DNA of 64,000 bases from Ianthella basta (taxonomy: Eukaryota > Porifera > Demospongiae > Verongiida > Ianthellidae): positions 7,494,585 to 7,558,584 of the forward strand of contig OZ025880.1 in assembly GCA_964019415.1 (NCBI GenBank), given 5' to 3'. This document shows positions 22,056-36,249 of the stretch, in pieces; position 1 is the stretch's first letter, and every line of letters begins with the position of its first letter. The translations under genes were made by a program, and so were the position numbers. Under the pieces are notes generated by a model that was not told the origin of the DNA, ran no database searches, and saw only the letters and a list, made by a program, of their open reading frames with translations.

Positions 22056-23776
22056 ATGGAGCAGCGCAGTGTGGCGGGGATCGCGGGGTGCGGTGCCCGC
22101 CAGTGCGCTGGCGGGCGGCGCCTGGTGCTCGGAGTGGGCGTGCTGATGGTGGTGGACGTTATCTGGGTCGCGTCCGCCGTCCTGTCCGAGGTGGGAAGGA
22201 ACGCCCTTGACAGACGGACGCACCTTCAGTGAGTGTCATTCCTATTTTCTCCCTTCCTATTTAGAAACTGTTTAAAGAGGAGACGTACCCGAAGCCGTTC
22301 TTCTCCGTCTACTTCAAGACGTCCCTGTTCGTGCTGTGTCTGTTCCCGTTCCTCTTCTGGCGCCCCTGGCACCGACTCTGTTGTCCCCGCTCTCCCCGTC
22401 CTCCTGCTACCAGCACAGACCCTCTGCCACAGCCCCTGCCCAAGAAGTCATGCTTAAAGCGTACACAGAGCATGCTGGTGGGCGGGTCCGCCCCTCCTCC
22501 CTCCCCTCTGGGCTGTCCCACGCCCCGCCCACCACTGGATGCAGCCTCAATTGAAGACAGCACTAGATGTGTAGTGGGCGTGGCTAATGTTATTAATGAC
22601 GAAACAGGTCAGAAGGAGGAGAGCCATGTTCTGCTTGCTGCCTCGTCGGCAGACGTTGCCATGACAACAACACAGCCAGCTCACAGTGTGCAGTTGGAGA
22701 CAGGACCAACCACTGCAGTTGGAGGCGGAGTCACAATTGTGAGGACTACACAACCTTCACTGCCTTGCCTGTGTGCAGGGGAGGTGTAGTGACACGGCAG
22801 TCCTCTGGACAGACTGGCCCACTGCCAAGAGGTCAAGAGGTTGTAGTCCAGTGGCTGCAGCATTTCACCCATCTCAGGCCACATCAGGCAATTGTGGTTC
22901 AACTGATTTGAGAGGGAGTGAAATGTTGCAGTCATTGCCAGTTTGACCTACTTTATGGTGTTCCAGACTGTGCAAAGGACAGTGCCTAATGCATCCAACA
23001 TTCAGCACGCTTAACGATTTCCATTATGAGGTGTGACGTACATCAGTGTGTGTGTGTGTGCGTGCGTGCATGCGTGATGCTGTGCTGTCTTGTCCTTGTG
23101 TGTTTCAGAGCGAACCCCAGTTTCATCAGCTGGTGGAGCAGGAGGATGGAGAGGAGGATTCCCTTGCAACAAGGACCAGTGCTGTCACTTTCAGCCGAGT
23201 AATTGAAGTCAGACATCGCAAATCGTGGAGTGAGTGTGTGTGGGGAGGGGTGGGGTTGGTGTGTGGGGAGGGGTGGAGTGAGTGTGTGTGGTGAGGGGTG
23301 GGGTTGGTGTGTGGGGAGGGGTGGAGTGAGTGTGTGTGGTGAGGGGTGGGGTTGGTGTGTGGGGAGGGGTGGGATTGGTGTGTGGGGAGGGGTGGGGTGG
23401 CAGAAGGGAGGTGGTCAGAGCAGTTGCTGTTATTGCCTGTCCTGTCTCTGCCAACAGACGACATTAAACTTGCTATGCGACCATCACCAGAGCAGCCTCA
23501 GAGCTTGCTTCCTCTGACTGTTAAACAGACGTGCATTCTCTCCCTCATCTTTGGCATCATGGTGAGTGGTGAGGTGGAGTGGGTGCCGTGTGGTGAGTGG
23601 TGAGGTGGAGTGAGTCCACACATCAAACGCTGACTGTCCTAACATCTGTACTTCATCCTCCTTCAGTGGTTCTTTGCAAACTATTTCTACCAACTTGCCT
23701 TCCTGGTAACCACAGTGGGCGTTGTCAACACACTCTCCTCTCTCTCAGGTACACCTGTGTGCGTGTGTGTGTGTGC

Positions 23777-23818
<42 letters not shown>

Positions 23819-26493
23819 TTGCGTGTGCATGTGTGTTACCCTTGCCCCCCCCCCCCCCCCACAGGTGTGTTTGTTCTGGTTTTGTCTGCACTGCCGGTGT
23901 TTAGTGTGACGCATAGTGACAAACTGACACTCTCTAAAGTCATTGTTGTCTCTGTCAGCGTGGGCGGGGCTGTCTTGGTGGGTGTGTCTCAAATCAGTGG
24001 GTCGGATGCCCTGGGCAATTTGGGACTGGCGCTCTGCTACTCCAGCCTTGGTGCTTTCCTGTGAGCTGTTTGGTGTGTGTCGGCTTTGTCTGAAAGACAC
24101 TCCTTATACAATAAATGGATGTGTACCACCTGCATCTGTGTACCTGCATCTGTGTACCTGTGTGTGTACCTGCATCTGTGTACTGTGTGTGTACCTGTGT
24201 GTGTACCTGCATCTGTGTACCTGCATCTGTGTACCTGTGTGTGTACCTGTGTGTGTACCTGTGTGTGTACCTGTGTGTGTACCTGTGTGTGTACCTGTGT
24301 GTGTACCTGTGTGTGTACCTGTGTGTGTACCTGTGTGTGTACCTGTGTGTGTACCTGTGTGTGTACCTGTGTGTGTACCTGTGTGTGTACCTGTGTGTGT
24401 ACCTGTGTGTGTACCTGTGTGTGTACCTGTGTGTGTACCTGTGTGTGTACCTGTGTGTGTACCTGTGTGTGTACCTGCATCTGTGTACCTGTGTGTGTAC
24501 CTGTGTGTGTACCTGTGTGTGTACCTGTGTGTGTACCTGTGTGTGTACCTGTGTGTGTACCTGCATCTGTGTACCTGTGTGTGTACCTGTGTGTGTACCT
24601 GTGTGTGTACCTGTGTGTGTATCTGTGTGTGTACCTGTGTGTGTACCTGCATCTGTGTACCTGTGTGTGTACCTGTGTGTGTACCTGTGTGTGTACCTGT
24701 GTGTGTACCTGTGTGTGTACCTGTGTGTGTACCTGTGTGTGTACCTGTGTGTGTACCTGTGTGTGTACCTGTGTGTGTACCTGTGTGTGTACCTGTGTGT
24801 GTACCTGCATCTGTGTACCTGTGTGTGTACCTGTGTGTGTACCTGTGTGTGTACCTGTGTGTGTACCTGTGTGTGTACCTGTGTGTGTACCTGTGTGTGT
24901 ACCTGTGTGTGTATCTGTGTGTGTATCTGTGTGTGTACCTGTGTGTGTACCTGTGTGTGTACCTGTGTGTGTACCTGTGTGTGTACCTGTGTGTGTATCT
25001 GTGTGTGTACCTGTGTGTGTACCTGTGTGTGTATCTGTGTGTGTACCTGTGTGTGTACCTGTGTGTGTACCTGTGTGTGTATCTGTGTGTGTACCTGTGT
25101 GTGTACCTGTGTGTGTACCTGTGTGTGTATCTGTGTGTGTACCTGTGTGTGTACCTGTGTGTGTATCTGTGTGTGTATCTGTGTGTGTACCTGTGTGTGT
25201 ACTTGTGCAGGTATGCTTGCTACCTGACTTTGCTCAAGAAGAGGGTCAGAGACACTGAGCGACTTGAAGTGCCCATGTTCTTTGGTGAGGGCATTGCCAG
25301 TCATCACAGTAATCCTGGCAAATATAACGTAATCCTTTGTGCTGGTGCAACGTCTTGTCACTCCACCTGATGTGTGTGTGTTCAGGGTTTGTCGGTCTGT
25401 TCAATATGGTGGTGATGATACCAGTGTTGGTGGTGTGGCACTTCAGCTCTCTGGAGGTGTTTGAGTGGCCCCCCAACAGCACAGTGTGGACTCTGCTCAT
25501 TATCAATGGCTTTGTGGGGACAGTGCTCTCTGAACTGCTATGGCTCATGTGAGTAGGAGGGCTGAAGGGGTTTTGTGGGCGGGGCTGAAGGGGTTGTGTG
25601 GGCGGGGCTGAAGGGGTTGTGTGGGCGGGGCTGAAGGGGTTGTGTGAGCGGGGCTGAAGGGGTTGTGTGGGCGGGGCTGAAGGGGTTGTGTGGGCGGGAC
25701 TGAAGGGGTTGTGTGGGCGGGGCTGAAGGGGTTGTGTGGGCGGGGCTGAAGGGGTTGTGGTGGTCTTGTCTGGTCTTCCCTTCAGTGGCACCTTACTTAC
25801 TTCTCCGCTGATTGGCACACTCAGTCTGGCCCTGGTGACACCACTCAGCATCACGTACGACATTGTCTTTGAACATGTAAGCAGCCCACAAGCACCTCCT
25901 TCTGACCTGTCCACTTTCTAGTTGACAATGATCACTGAATGTCGTAGCATTAACTGTGGATTAACAGTGAAACTAGGCAGTAGGTTGTGTGAGTTAGTTT
26001 ACCACTCCTCTCCCCTCCCTCTCCCCTCCCTCTCCCCTCCCTCTCCCCTCTCTCTCCCCTCCCTCCTCCATCTCCTTCCCCTCCCACTCCATCTCCTTCC
26101 CCTCCCACTCCACAATCCTCTTCTCTGTCTTCTCCCACAGACTGACTTTTCTGCACAGTTCTTCTGTGGTGCAGTGTTGCTGGTGGTAGCGTTTGTCGGT
26201 GTGTCTGTTCTGGAGGCCTACGGAGGCTGGGACCCGGCCTGGAGAGGGCTGAGGCTGCTTGCTCAATGGTTGTGGGGGCACTGGTGAGGGGTGACAGTAC
26301 GTATGGCGTGTGAATGTTGGTGTGTTTGGTAGCTGTGTGAGTGTGTGTGATGGTCTTGTGTATTTGCTGTCCTGTTGCATGTTGCAGGAAGAGGAGGAGG
26401 AGGGGTGACTTGTCAGAGACCACTCAGTTGCTCACTCCTGAGCAAGACCAACAACCACGCACTGACAGAGAGACTAGCAATGATGTCTTTTGA
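22056..26493 (+). CDS. SLC35F5: SLC35F5-like multi-pass solute carrier, 11 exons
   Basis: Exons: 22056-22190, 22265-22783, 23109-23229, 23458-23561, 23667-23748, 23865-24060, 25211-25284, 25386-25548, 25786-25876, 26141-26283, 26388-26493; they join in frame to 577 aa. Family hallmarks in order: GVLMVVDVIWVASAVLSE (first membrane helix), KPFFSVYFKTSLFVL, VTFSRVIEVRH, WFFANYFYQLAF, TLSKVIVVSVSVGGAVLVG, the cytosolic VPMFFGFVGLFN, IINGFVGTVLSE, SPLIGTLSLALVTPLSI and WDPAW near the C-terminus. Human SLC35F5 is 523 aa; the extra length is in the exon 2 loop, whose donor choice (22,783) is the least certain step. The family belongs to the drug/metabolite transporter superfamily and its substrate is not firmly known. 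Introns 3, 4, 6 and 8 contain tandem repeats. Confidence 0.94.
23225..23400. repeat. 48-bp minisatellite overlapping the donor of SLC35F5 intron 3
   Basis: Three to four units. The exon 3 junction GTGGA|GTGAGTGTGTGTGG is repeated at +48 and +96 as GTGGAGTGAGTGTGTGTGG, so copies of the 5' splice site lie in tandem. Intron 4 shows the same on a smaller scale: GTGAGTGGTGAGGTGGAGTG occurs at 23,562 and about 23,592. Confidence 0.9.
23757..23830. repeat. (GT)n microsatellite in SLC35F5 intron 5
   Basis: GT dinucleotide run with GC and AT interruptions just after the donor, followed by a 16-base C run before the acceptor at 23,864. Confidence 0.9.
24120..25207. repeat. 12-bp minisatellite, about 90 copies, filling SLC35F5 intron 6
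   Basis: Unit GTACCTGTGTGT with variants GTACCTGCATCT and GTATCTGTGTGT that recur in groups, showing higher-order structure. No AG dinucleotide occurs in the array, so the first AG encountered is the true acceptor TTGTGCAG at 25,210. All six frames stay open across it, which produces long but meaningless open frames. Confidence 0.96.
25553..25762. repeat. 23-bp minisatellite, SLC35F5 intron 8
   Basis: About nine units of GGGGCTGAAGGGGTTGTGTG plus GGC. It starts about ten bases after the donor TCAT|GTGAGTAGGAGGGCTG. Confidence 0.92.
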
Positions 26494-26941
26494 GTTCATT
26501 AATTTTGCATGTCAATTGGTGTCATGCCTCCCCTGGAACAGTTGCTACCTCTGTAGTCTGCTAGCAGTGCTAGCTGTGCTGTGTTCACTGGTACACCAGC
26601 ACCCTCCCCTCCCTTGCATGCCCTACCAGCTGGCTAACTATGCACAATGTACACATATAGAGGTGCTTGGCAAGATGTTGGTAATTGCCCCTGGGCAGAA
26701 TCCATGCTGAGCAAGATTATTCATCTGCACACGAGGATTGACCATGAGTTTGCTGCATGCAGTTGGTGCACTGCACTTGGCTGACCTGTGCGGGAGTTGT
26801 GCTCAATACGTGTCTAGACTGACATTGATTAACATCTATATATGGGGGGGGATGCAGCGAACAGCACGTGTGGCACATGTACATGTAATCTGCTACAGAA
26901 CGGAAGTAATCGGTCGCTAATGAGCTGCATGGTACTAAAAG
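26494..26941. other. intergenic, SLC35F5 3' UTR and RAB3GAP1 promoter
   Basis: No gene seen. ACGGAAGT at about 26,900-26,907, some 35 bp upstream of the RAB3GAP1 start, is an ETS-type core. A G run follows TATATAT at about 26,840. Confidence 0.5.
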
Positions 26942-29900
26942 ATGGCGGATGATGATGATGATGAAGGTGCTTTTGAAATAACCGACTTCACAAGCGCCAC
27001 TCCGTGGGAGAGGTAAGGCGCGGTACTGCTGGTTGGCGCACTGTCCCGGTGGCCCGTGTATGTGCTAATGGACGCACAGGACCGGGCTAGGGCTCAGCTG
27101 GAGGCAGTGGTCCGATGTGCTTACTTGTGAGTGTGCCCTCACTCTGTGCAGTTTTGTTTCGCGTGTGGAGAATCTGGTTCACCAGTGGGGACTGGACAGA
27201 ACGGAGGACATCAGTGCTCATGTACGCGTCGCACACCGTGCAGTGACACGTCCCCGCCTGTACACATGCACCCCTCTACACGTCCCCACCTGTACACATG
27301 CACCCCTCTACACGCCCTCACCTGTACACATGCACCCCTCTACACATCCCCACCTGTACACATGCACCCCTCTACACGCCCTCACCTGTACACATGCACC
27401 CCTCTACACAACCCCACCTGTACACATGCACCCCTCTACACATCCCCACCTGTACACATGCACCCCTCTACACATCCCCACCTGTACACATGCACCCCTC
27501 TACACATCCCCACCTGTACACATGCACCCCTCTACACATCCCTACCTGTACACATGCACCCCTCTACACATCCCCACCTGTACACATGCACCCCTCTACA
27601 CATCCCCACCTGTACACATGCACCCCTCTACACGCCCTCACCTGTACACATGCACCCCTCTACACAACCCCACCTGTACACATGCACCCCTCTACACGTC
27701 CCCACCTGTACACATGCACCCCTCTACACGTCCCCACCTGTACACATGCACCCCTCTACACATCCCCACCTGTACACATGCACCCCTCTACACATCCCCA
27801 CCTGTACACATGCACCCCTCTACACATCCCTACCTGTACACATGCACCCCTCTACACATCCCCACCTGTACACATGCACCCCTCTACACATCCCTACCTG
27901 TACACATGCACCCCTCTACACGTCCCCACCTGTACACATGCACCCCTCTACACGTCCCCACCTGTACACATGCACCCCTCTACACATCCCCACCTGTACA
28001 CATGCACCCCTCTACACATCCCCACCTGTACACATGCACCCCTCTACACATCCCCACCTGTACACATGCACCCCTCTACACGCCCTCACCTGTACACATG
28101 CACCCCTCTACACATCCCCACCTGTACACATGCACCCCTCTACACATCCCTACCTGTACACATGCACCCCTCTACACGTCCCCACCTGTACACATGCACC
28201 CCTCTACACATCCCCACCTGTACACATGCACCCCTCTACACATCCCCACCTGTACACATGCACCCCTCTACACGTCCCCACCTGTACACATGCACCCCTC
28301 TACACGTCCCCACCTGTACACATGCACCCCTCTACACATCCCCACCTGTACACATGCACCCCTCTACACGTCCCCACCTGTACACATGCACCCCTCTACA
28401 CATCCCCACCTGTACAAATGCACCACTTTTGTCTCCAGGACCTGGACACAAGGCAGCACAGCAAGTCTGAGGTGGTTGCCTATGGCAACAGAACATTCAC
28501 TGCTACTTACTATGTTTCACTGGGAAGGGGAGGAGGGGCGGGTGGGCATGTCCAGGGCAAAGAAACTGTGGAGGAGTGGCCTGTTGCCATGAGAGACATG
28601 CTTGACCCCACCCACGACTTCTTGTCTACAGCGCATCATATCTCACGGTGGTAAGTGGAGGGTCTCACCCTATCAGACCACACCCTCACCTCCCTTACAT
28701 CTCACCCTCACCTCCCTCACACCTCACCCTCACTTCCTGCCAGGTATGGTGTCCAGGAGTTTGTGGTCCTGTCCCCCAGTAAGGAGGAGGATGCTCTCTG
28801 CAGTGAGGCACAGGCTAAGCTGATAGCAAGCTCTGTTGCCATAGCGATCAAGAACACCGGATGGTGTGTGGACAGTAGTACAGAGTGTTGGGCGATGTAT
28901 GAGCAGTGCAGTGTATGTGTAGAGCACTGGGGGAGCTGGATAGGGCACTGGGGGAGCTGGATGGGGCACTGGGGGAGCTGGATGGGGCACTGGGGGAGCT
29001 GGATGGGGCACTGGGGGAGCTGGATGGGGCACTGGGGGAGCTGGATGGGGCACTGGGGGAGCTGGATGGGGCACTGGGGGAGCTGGATAGGGCACTGGGG
29101 GAGCTGGATAGGGCACTGGGGGAGCTGGATAGGGCACTGGGGGAGCTGGATAGGGCACTGGGGGAGCTGGATAGGACACTGGGGGAGCTGGATAGGACAC
29201 TGGGGGAGCTGGATAGGGCACTGGGGGAGCTGGATAATTTTCTAAGTAGCGGGATAATGCAGAAGGGAAGATGAGTGTGTCCACTGCCCAGTGTGCTTGT
29301 GCTTTTTCTATGCAGCTGCACACCTGTATTTGTCCAAGTACAGTTGCCATGGCGACAGATGTATGTAGGTGTGTGCGAGGGTGGAGGTGTGCACACCCGC
29401 TATGACATGGTGCACCTCTGCCAGACCCCACCCCCCTGCGGCCACCTCGCTGGACTGCTGGATGTGTTCAAGTCCAAGATTGTAAGTTGTGGTCTGTTTT
29501 GTGGGTGTGGCATAGTAGGTGTGGTGTGGTGGGTGTGGCATGCTGGGTGTGGCATGCCGGGTGTGGTGGGTGTGATGGGAGTGATTTGGTGGGTGTGGTT
29601 GTTGTGATGTGCTGGGTGTGGTGGGTGTGGTGGTGCGGTGGGTTGGAGTAGTTGCCTTCTTCCCTTGTGCACAGGAAGTGGGTGGTGCAGCCCCACCCAC
29701 CCAGGTAGCTGTCCAGTTCACTTATGCCCTCAACCACTGGAGTGTGTCTGACTGGGAGCAGCCAGGCAAAGAAAATGCCCCACCATCTCCTCCTTGTCCA
29801 TTTGGGGTGGCCTCTGACCCTATTGAGTGAGTTGCTATTTACAGCTTCTAGTGCCCCACCCCTGCTGAGATGGTGCCCCACCTCCTTCCTCCCCCTCTGC

Positions 29901-32900
29901 TAGAGAGTTGCTGCTGTCGGCAGTCTGGCCGTACTTGACAGAAGAGGTTGTTGTGGACAGCAGTCACCACAGCGACCTGACTCCTCTGTCGGCTCCTACG
30001 TGGACTGTTAGAGCCAAAATGGCTGCCTCCACTAGCGGCCTTGCAGGTAAGGTGCACTTCGAAGGGTTGGCCATCTATTCTATGTGTGTGTGTTTGATGA
30101 TGCCATGTCTTCCCTCTTGTGGGATGGTAGCGAGTCGTTTGATGAACTTTCTGAAGCTCTGCTACCACACGGAGCCCATGAATGAGATTGCTGCAGGAGG
30201 CTATGACCAGAAGCTGACACAGGACGAGACCAAAGCTGCTGATCTAAGTCAGGCCCTGGATAAACTGACACAGTCTAGAATGGAGTCTCGTCTCCAGGGG
30301 CGACGGCACTTCCTGCGGTCCACATTGCAAGCGGGGGTCGGCAGGCTGCAGGGCATGGCCCGGGTGAGGCCCTTGGCCGCTGTCCCTGCCACTTCCAATA
30401 GCCTGGCTCCAGACGAGCTGGACAACCTCCTCATAGTGAGTGTGTGTTTTGTCTGGGAGATGTTGTGTCTGGGAGATGTTGTGTCTGGGAGGTGTTGTGT
30501 CTGGGAGGTGATTGTGTCTGGGAGATGTTGTGTCTATGAGGTGATTGTGTCTGGGTAGTGTTGTGTCTGGGAGATGTTGTGTCTGGGAGGTGTTGTGTCT
30601 GTGACGTGTTGTGTCTGGGAGATGTTGTGTCTGGGAGGTGTTGTGTCTGGGAGGTGATTGTGTCTGGGAGATGTTGTGTCTATGAGGTGATTGTGTCTGG
30701 GTACTGTTGTGTCTGGGAGATGTTGTGTCTGGGAGATGTTGTGTCTGGGAGATGTTGTGTCTGTGAGGTGTTGTGTCTGTGACGTGTTGTGTCTGGGAGA
30801 TGTTGTGTCTGTGAGGTGTTGTGTCTGTGACGTGTTGTGTCTGGGAGATGTTGTGTCTGTGAGGTGTTGTGTCTGTGAGGTGTTGTGTCTGTGAGGTGTT
30901 GTGTCTGGGAGATGTTGTGTCTGTGAGGTGTTGTTTCTGGGAGATGTTGTGTCTGGGAGATGTTGTGTCTGTGAGGTGTTGTGTCTGGGAGATGTCTGCC
31001 TTGCATGCCAGATGTTCCTCTGGTTTGGGCCCAACTGTTGAGTGCCACAGGAACATCTGGCACACAAGACCATTGCTTGGACTAGGCTTCGGTGTACACT
31101 ATTGACATTTCTCCCCGCCTCCATGATGACAGCGTTTGTTTCCTGATGCGGAGGACAAGCCCAACCAGTTTACTGAGGGTAGTGCCCCTACCCAGACAGA
31201 CGAGTTGTCTGACCTGCGTTTGAAGTCATGTCCTGCTGGCTCTCTCACTACTCACCTGGGCTCCATACTCTGTGGGCTGAGTCAGACGGGAGCAGGTGGG
31301 TGGGGCCTCACCAACTCCTCAGCATCCACACCCATGCACACTCTTAGTTGTATTCCCTTCCCCTTTCCTTCCTTTAGGCCTGCACTATGTCGTGCAGGTG
31401 TGGCATGAAGTGGTGGAGGAGCTTCGCTACCGCTGGGAAAATGGCCACCTAATTCCCAAGTCAGTGCTCTGTGCTACTGAGCCTGTTCTCCTTGCTTAAC
31501 TCTGCTCTGGCTTCTCCTGCAGTTTGCCAGAAGGACCTCCCAGCCTCGACGCCTGCCTGCTCCACCAATGGCTGCAGGTACGTCAAACAGTACCCATTCT
31601 AAGACCTCTCTCACTTATCATTCCCCCTCTCCCCCCCATTGCAGATGCTCAACTGTTGTATCAGGGCAAAGATGGGATACAAACCTCGTGCCAACCCAAC
31701 AGCTGCCAACAGCCACTCCTCCACCCCACCCACTTCCCACGGGGCAGAGCAGGCATTTGTTACTCCCAACTCCAGTTTTACTGCCACTGGGAAGAGCCTG
31801 CAGCAGGAGGGGGAGGATGGGAGGAGCCTCCCGTCACAGCAGCAGAAGGGGGAAGGAGAAGATGGGACCAGCTCAGATGAGGATGACAAGTTCTTTGAAG
31901 CTCCAGAGGAATTCGTACAAAGTGAACCAAATGCCAGTTCCCCTCCTTCTGCACTGGAGGGGGAGGGGGAGGTGGAGGGGCTGAGTGACAGCACGTCTCG
32001 CCATGGTGACTGCTCCAACAGTGCTAACCATTCACCTCGAAGCAGTAGCGGTGCTGGTCATCTGAGGGAAGGCGTTCTGCACCCAATGAAAGACATGTTG
32101 CTACTGGCGACGGGGGAACAGCTGTGTGTCCCTGTGACCCAGGACCCCGGCCCCCTCACCGAGGACATGATGGCCGAGCAGGAGCATGTGCTGTCGAAAC
32201 TGGGCACGTCAGAGGAAGCAGCCCACATCCGTGCCCGGCTGCAGGCGGCCTCCCTCCTCTCGGACATGCAGGCCTTCAAGGTAAGTACCTTTCTGCATGC
32301 CTTACACATCAAAGATCTCCTACTGGTTGTCATGGTGACCTTGTGTCTCCCCTGCCTCCTTTGGCCACAGGCTGCCAACCCTGGCTGTCTCCTTGGGGAC
32401 TTTGTCAGGTGGTACTCTCCTCGAGATTGGCAGGAGGAGAGAACAGGAAGTGAAATAGTTGTTAAGGAAACAGGAAGTGGTTCTCTCTTTGGTAAGGAGG
32501 AAAGTGTTGCATCTATGGCTGCAGTTCCAACAGAAACAGGAACTGATGTAACAAACAGAGGTAATGAACAAGCAGGAAGTAGTGTTGAAGGACAGCCTCC
32601 TTCTGGAGTGGCAGGCAAAGGCGAGTCTGAAGTTGTTCATGGAGAGAGTGAAGTGGGGGAGGGGGATGGCTGGGAGTGGGATGTCATCGATGACAGCAGC
32701 GAAGGAGGTGAGGAGGCAGAGAAGGAGGAGGATAAAGGGTCACAGACATGGGTGAGGAAGGGGGAGGGATAGAGAGGAGGGGGAGAGGAACTGGATGGGG
32801 AGGAGAACACTACATCCTCTGGTGGACTGTGCTTGCCTTCATCATAGTTTGCCACGGGACACCTGAGTGAGCGAATGCGGTTGCCAGGCAACACATGGGT

Positions 32901-34031
32901 GGAGGCGTGGCAGAGGGCAGAGCCTGTCCCTGTCAGCCGCCAGAAGCCTCTGTTTGACGCTACACAGGAGGCGGAGAAGGTGCTTCACCGTCTGTCGGCC
33001 CTCTCACCGGCTGCCCTGGTCCTGCAGGTGTTGCCTAGTGTGCTGGGCAGTGTGCTGGACAGCATGCGGCAGCATCTCTCCGGTGAGCCACTGGCAGGGA
33101 CTGCCTCCCGCTGTGTGTTGGGAGAAGTGGTGAACTCGTTAGAGTGCCTTCCACTCCGCTCTGCAGATGTTGCTGGGTTGTCATCTGCCCGGTCTGTGTA
33201 TGAGGGGCTCTGCGCTCTGCTGAACAGGGTCCATGCTCCCTCCATTGGAGACCTAGCCACCTTGCAGGAGAGTGCCCGCCTCGTGGAGCAGGGGGAGGGG
33301 CTGGTCGCTGCGGCACACTCAGTATGGCAGAAGTTGGTGCGGGGCCTGGAGATGAAGGGAGTACCTGTGACAACAGAGAGGCGGGAGGAGCTGAGGTGAC
33401 CCCACTTGCATTGTTCCCTGCCACAGTGTCTAGTGTGAGTGCTGCTCTCCTCCCCCTCCAGGGAGGCTGCCACCTCCTTGATAGAGAGGCACATGGTTTC
33501 TGTGCAGAAGACCAGCAGCTGCTCTGTGAGCCTGGCCTTGCATGGCCTGATGGCAGCGCAGATGGCAGCGCAGGTTGGTGGAGCAGGGGGTGGGGGAGGG
33601 GCTAGGGGTGGGGCCAGGGGAGGGACCAGGGGAGGGGCCGGGGGTGGGGCTTGTTTTGTGTTCAATGCAGGATTCCTTTCCAACAGGGTAATGAGCAGAG
33701 TGCACCTGTCGAGAGTGAAGAGGAGGCCAAGGTGGGTGTGGTGGGTGGGTGTGGTGGGTGGGGAGCTGTCCTGCCTAGTTGATAACTGTGGCAATTTCCA
33801 ATACCAGGTGACCTCCTGCCTCTCCCTGCCACACCCCTCTCCCTGCCACACCCCTCACAGGTACCTCCCCAAGACTTTCCCAGGCCAATTGTCAAGGAGT
33901 ATCTATTGCGTAACATCCTCAAGTCCCCCACCCCCCACTCCTCGCCTAGCCCACAGAGGATGTTTGCTGTCATCACAGACAATGAGTTTAGACTAGCTGC
34001 AGCATTTTCACGTGACCCGAACACACATTAG
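26942..34031 (+). CDS. RAB3GAP1: Rab3 GTPase-activating protein catalytic subunit, 17 exons
   Basis: Exons: 26942-27012, 27152-27221, 28439-28650, 28744-28863, 29316-29481, 29675-29826, 29904-30046, 30131-30435, 31133-31295, 31378-31459, 31523-31577, 31645-32280, 32371-32751, 32848-33395, 33462-33573, 33687-33731, 33861-34031; they sum in frame to 1,143 aa (human 981). Diagnostic stretches: FEITDFTSATPWERFVSRVE at the N-terminus, RWYGVQEFVVLSP, WRQMYVGVCEGGGVHTR, MLNCCIRAK, PVTQDPGPLTEDMMAEQ, LSKLGTSEEAAHIRARLQAA, then NPGCLLGDFVRWYSPRDW, the region I recall as holding the catalytic arginine of mammalian Rab3GAP, and the C-terminal ITDNEFRLAAAFSRD. The protein, with RAB3GAP2, inactivates Rab3 and activates Rab18 at ER and vesicle membranes. 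Extra length lies in acidic, low-complexity parts of exons 12 and 13. Introns 2, 4 and 8 hold tandem repeats. Confidence 0.97.
27250..28425. repeat. 32-bp minisatellite, about 37 copies, filling RAB3GAP1 intron 2
   Basis: The unit contains TACACATGCACCCCTCTACA and CATCCCCACCTG. The main variants are CATCCCC, CGTCCCC, CGCCCTC, CATCCCT and CAACCCC at one site. It starts about 25 bases after the donor at 27,222 and ends about ten bases before the acceptor. Confidence 0.96.
28925..29237. repeat. 21-bp minisatellite, about 15 copies, RAB3GAP1 intron 4
   Basis: Unit CTGGATGGGGCACTGGGGGA plus G; a block with GATGGGG is followed by a block with GATAGGG. Confidence 0.94.
30445..30998. repeat. 16-bp minisatellite, about 34 copies, RAB3GAP1 intron 8
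   Basis: Unit TGTCTGGGAGATGTTG with GTGAGG, GTGACG and ATGAGG variants. It starts about a dozen bases after the donor ATA|GTGAGTGTG. Confidence 0.94.
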
Positions 34032-34179
34032 CACGAGTCACCCCCTCGTACTTAACTTATTGTATAATTGCACAATTTCGTGGAGCCGAAAATCCGGCCA
34101 GGCATGCACGAAGTTTATCCCTGGAGTCTCCGGGCCCCGCGGGGGTTAGGTCGTTGCGCAACTCTACAATCGACAAAGG
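34032..34179. promoter_or_regulatory. 148-bp interval between RAB3GAP1 stop and ZC3H15 start
   Basis: This short interval must hold the 3' end of RAB3GAP1 and the promoter of ZC3H15. It contains a GC-rich CCGGGCCCCGCGGGGG segment and no perfect AATAAA. Confidence 0.45.

Positions 34180-36249
<2,070 letters not shown>

Noticed and set aside
23943..25370. Very long open frames on both strands (VPVC, CTCV, HTQ repeats)
   Set aside because: They follow from a 12-bp repeat without stop codons lying in SLC35F5 intron 6 between well-supported exons.
27117..28654. Frames of about 500 codons with HMHPSTHPHLYTC repeats
   Set aside because: They read through the 32-bp minisatellite of RAB3GAP1 intron 2; the flanking parts are true exons 2 and 3 in that reading.
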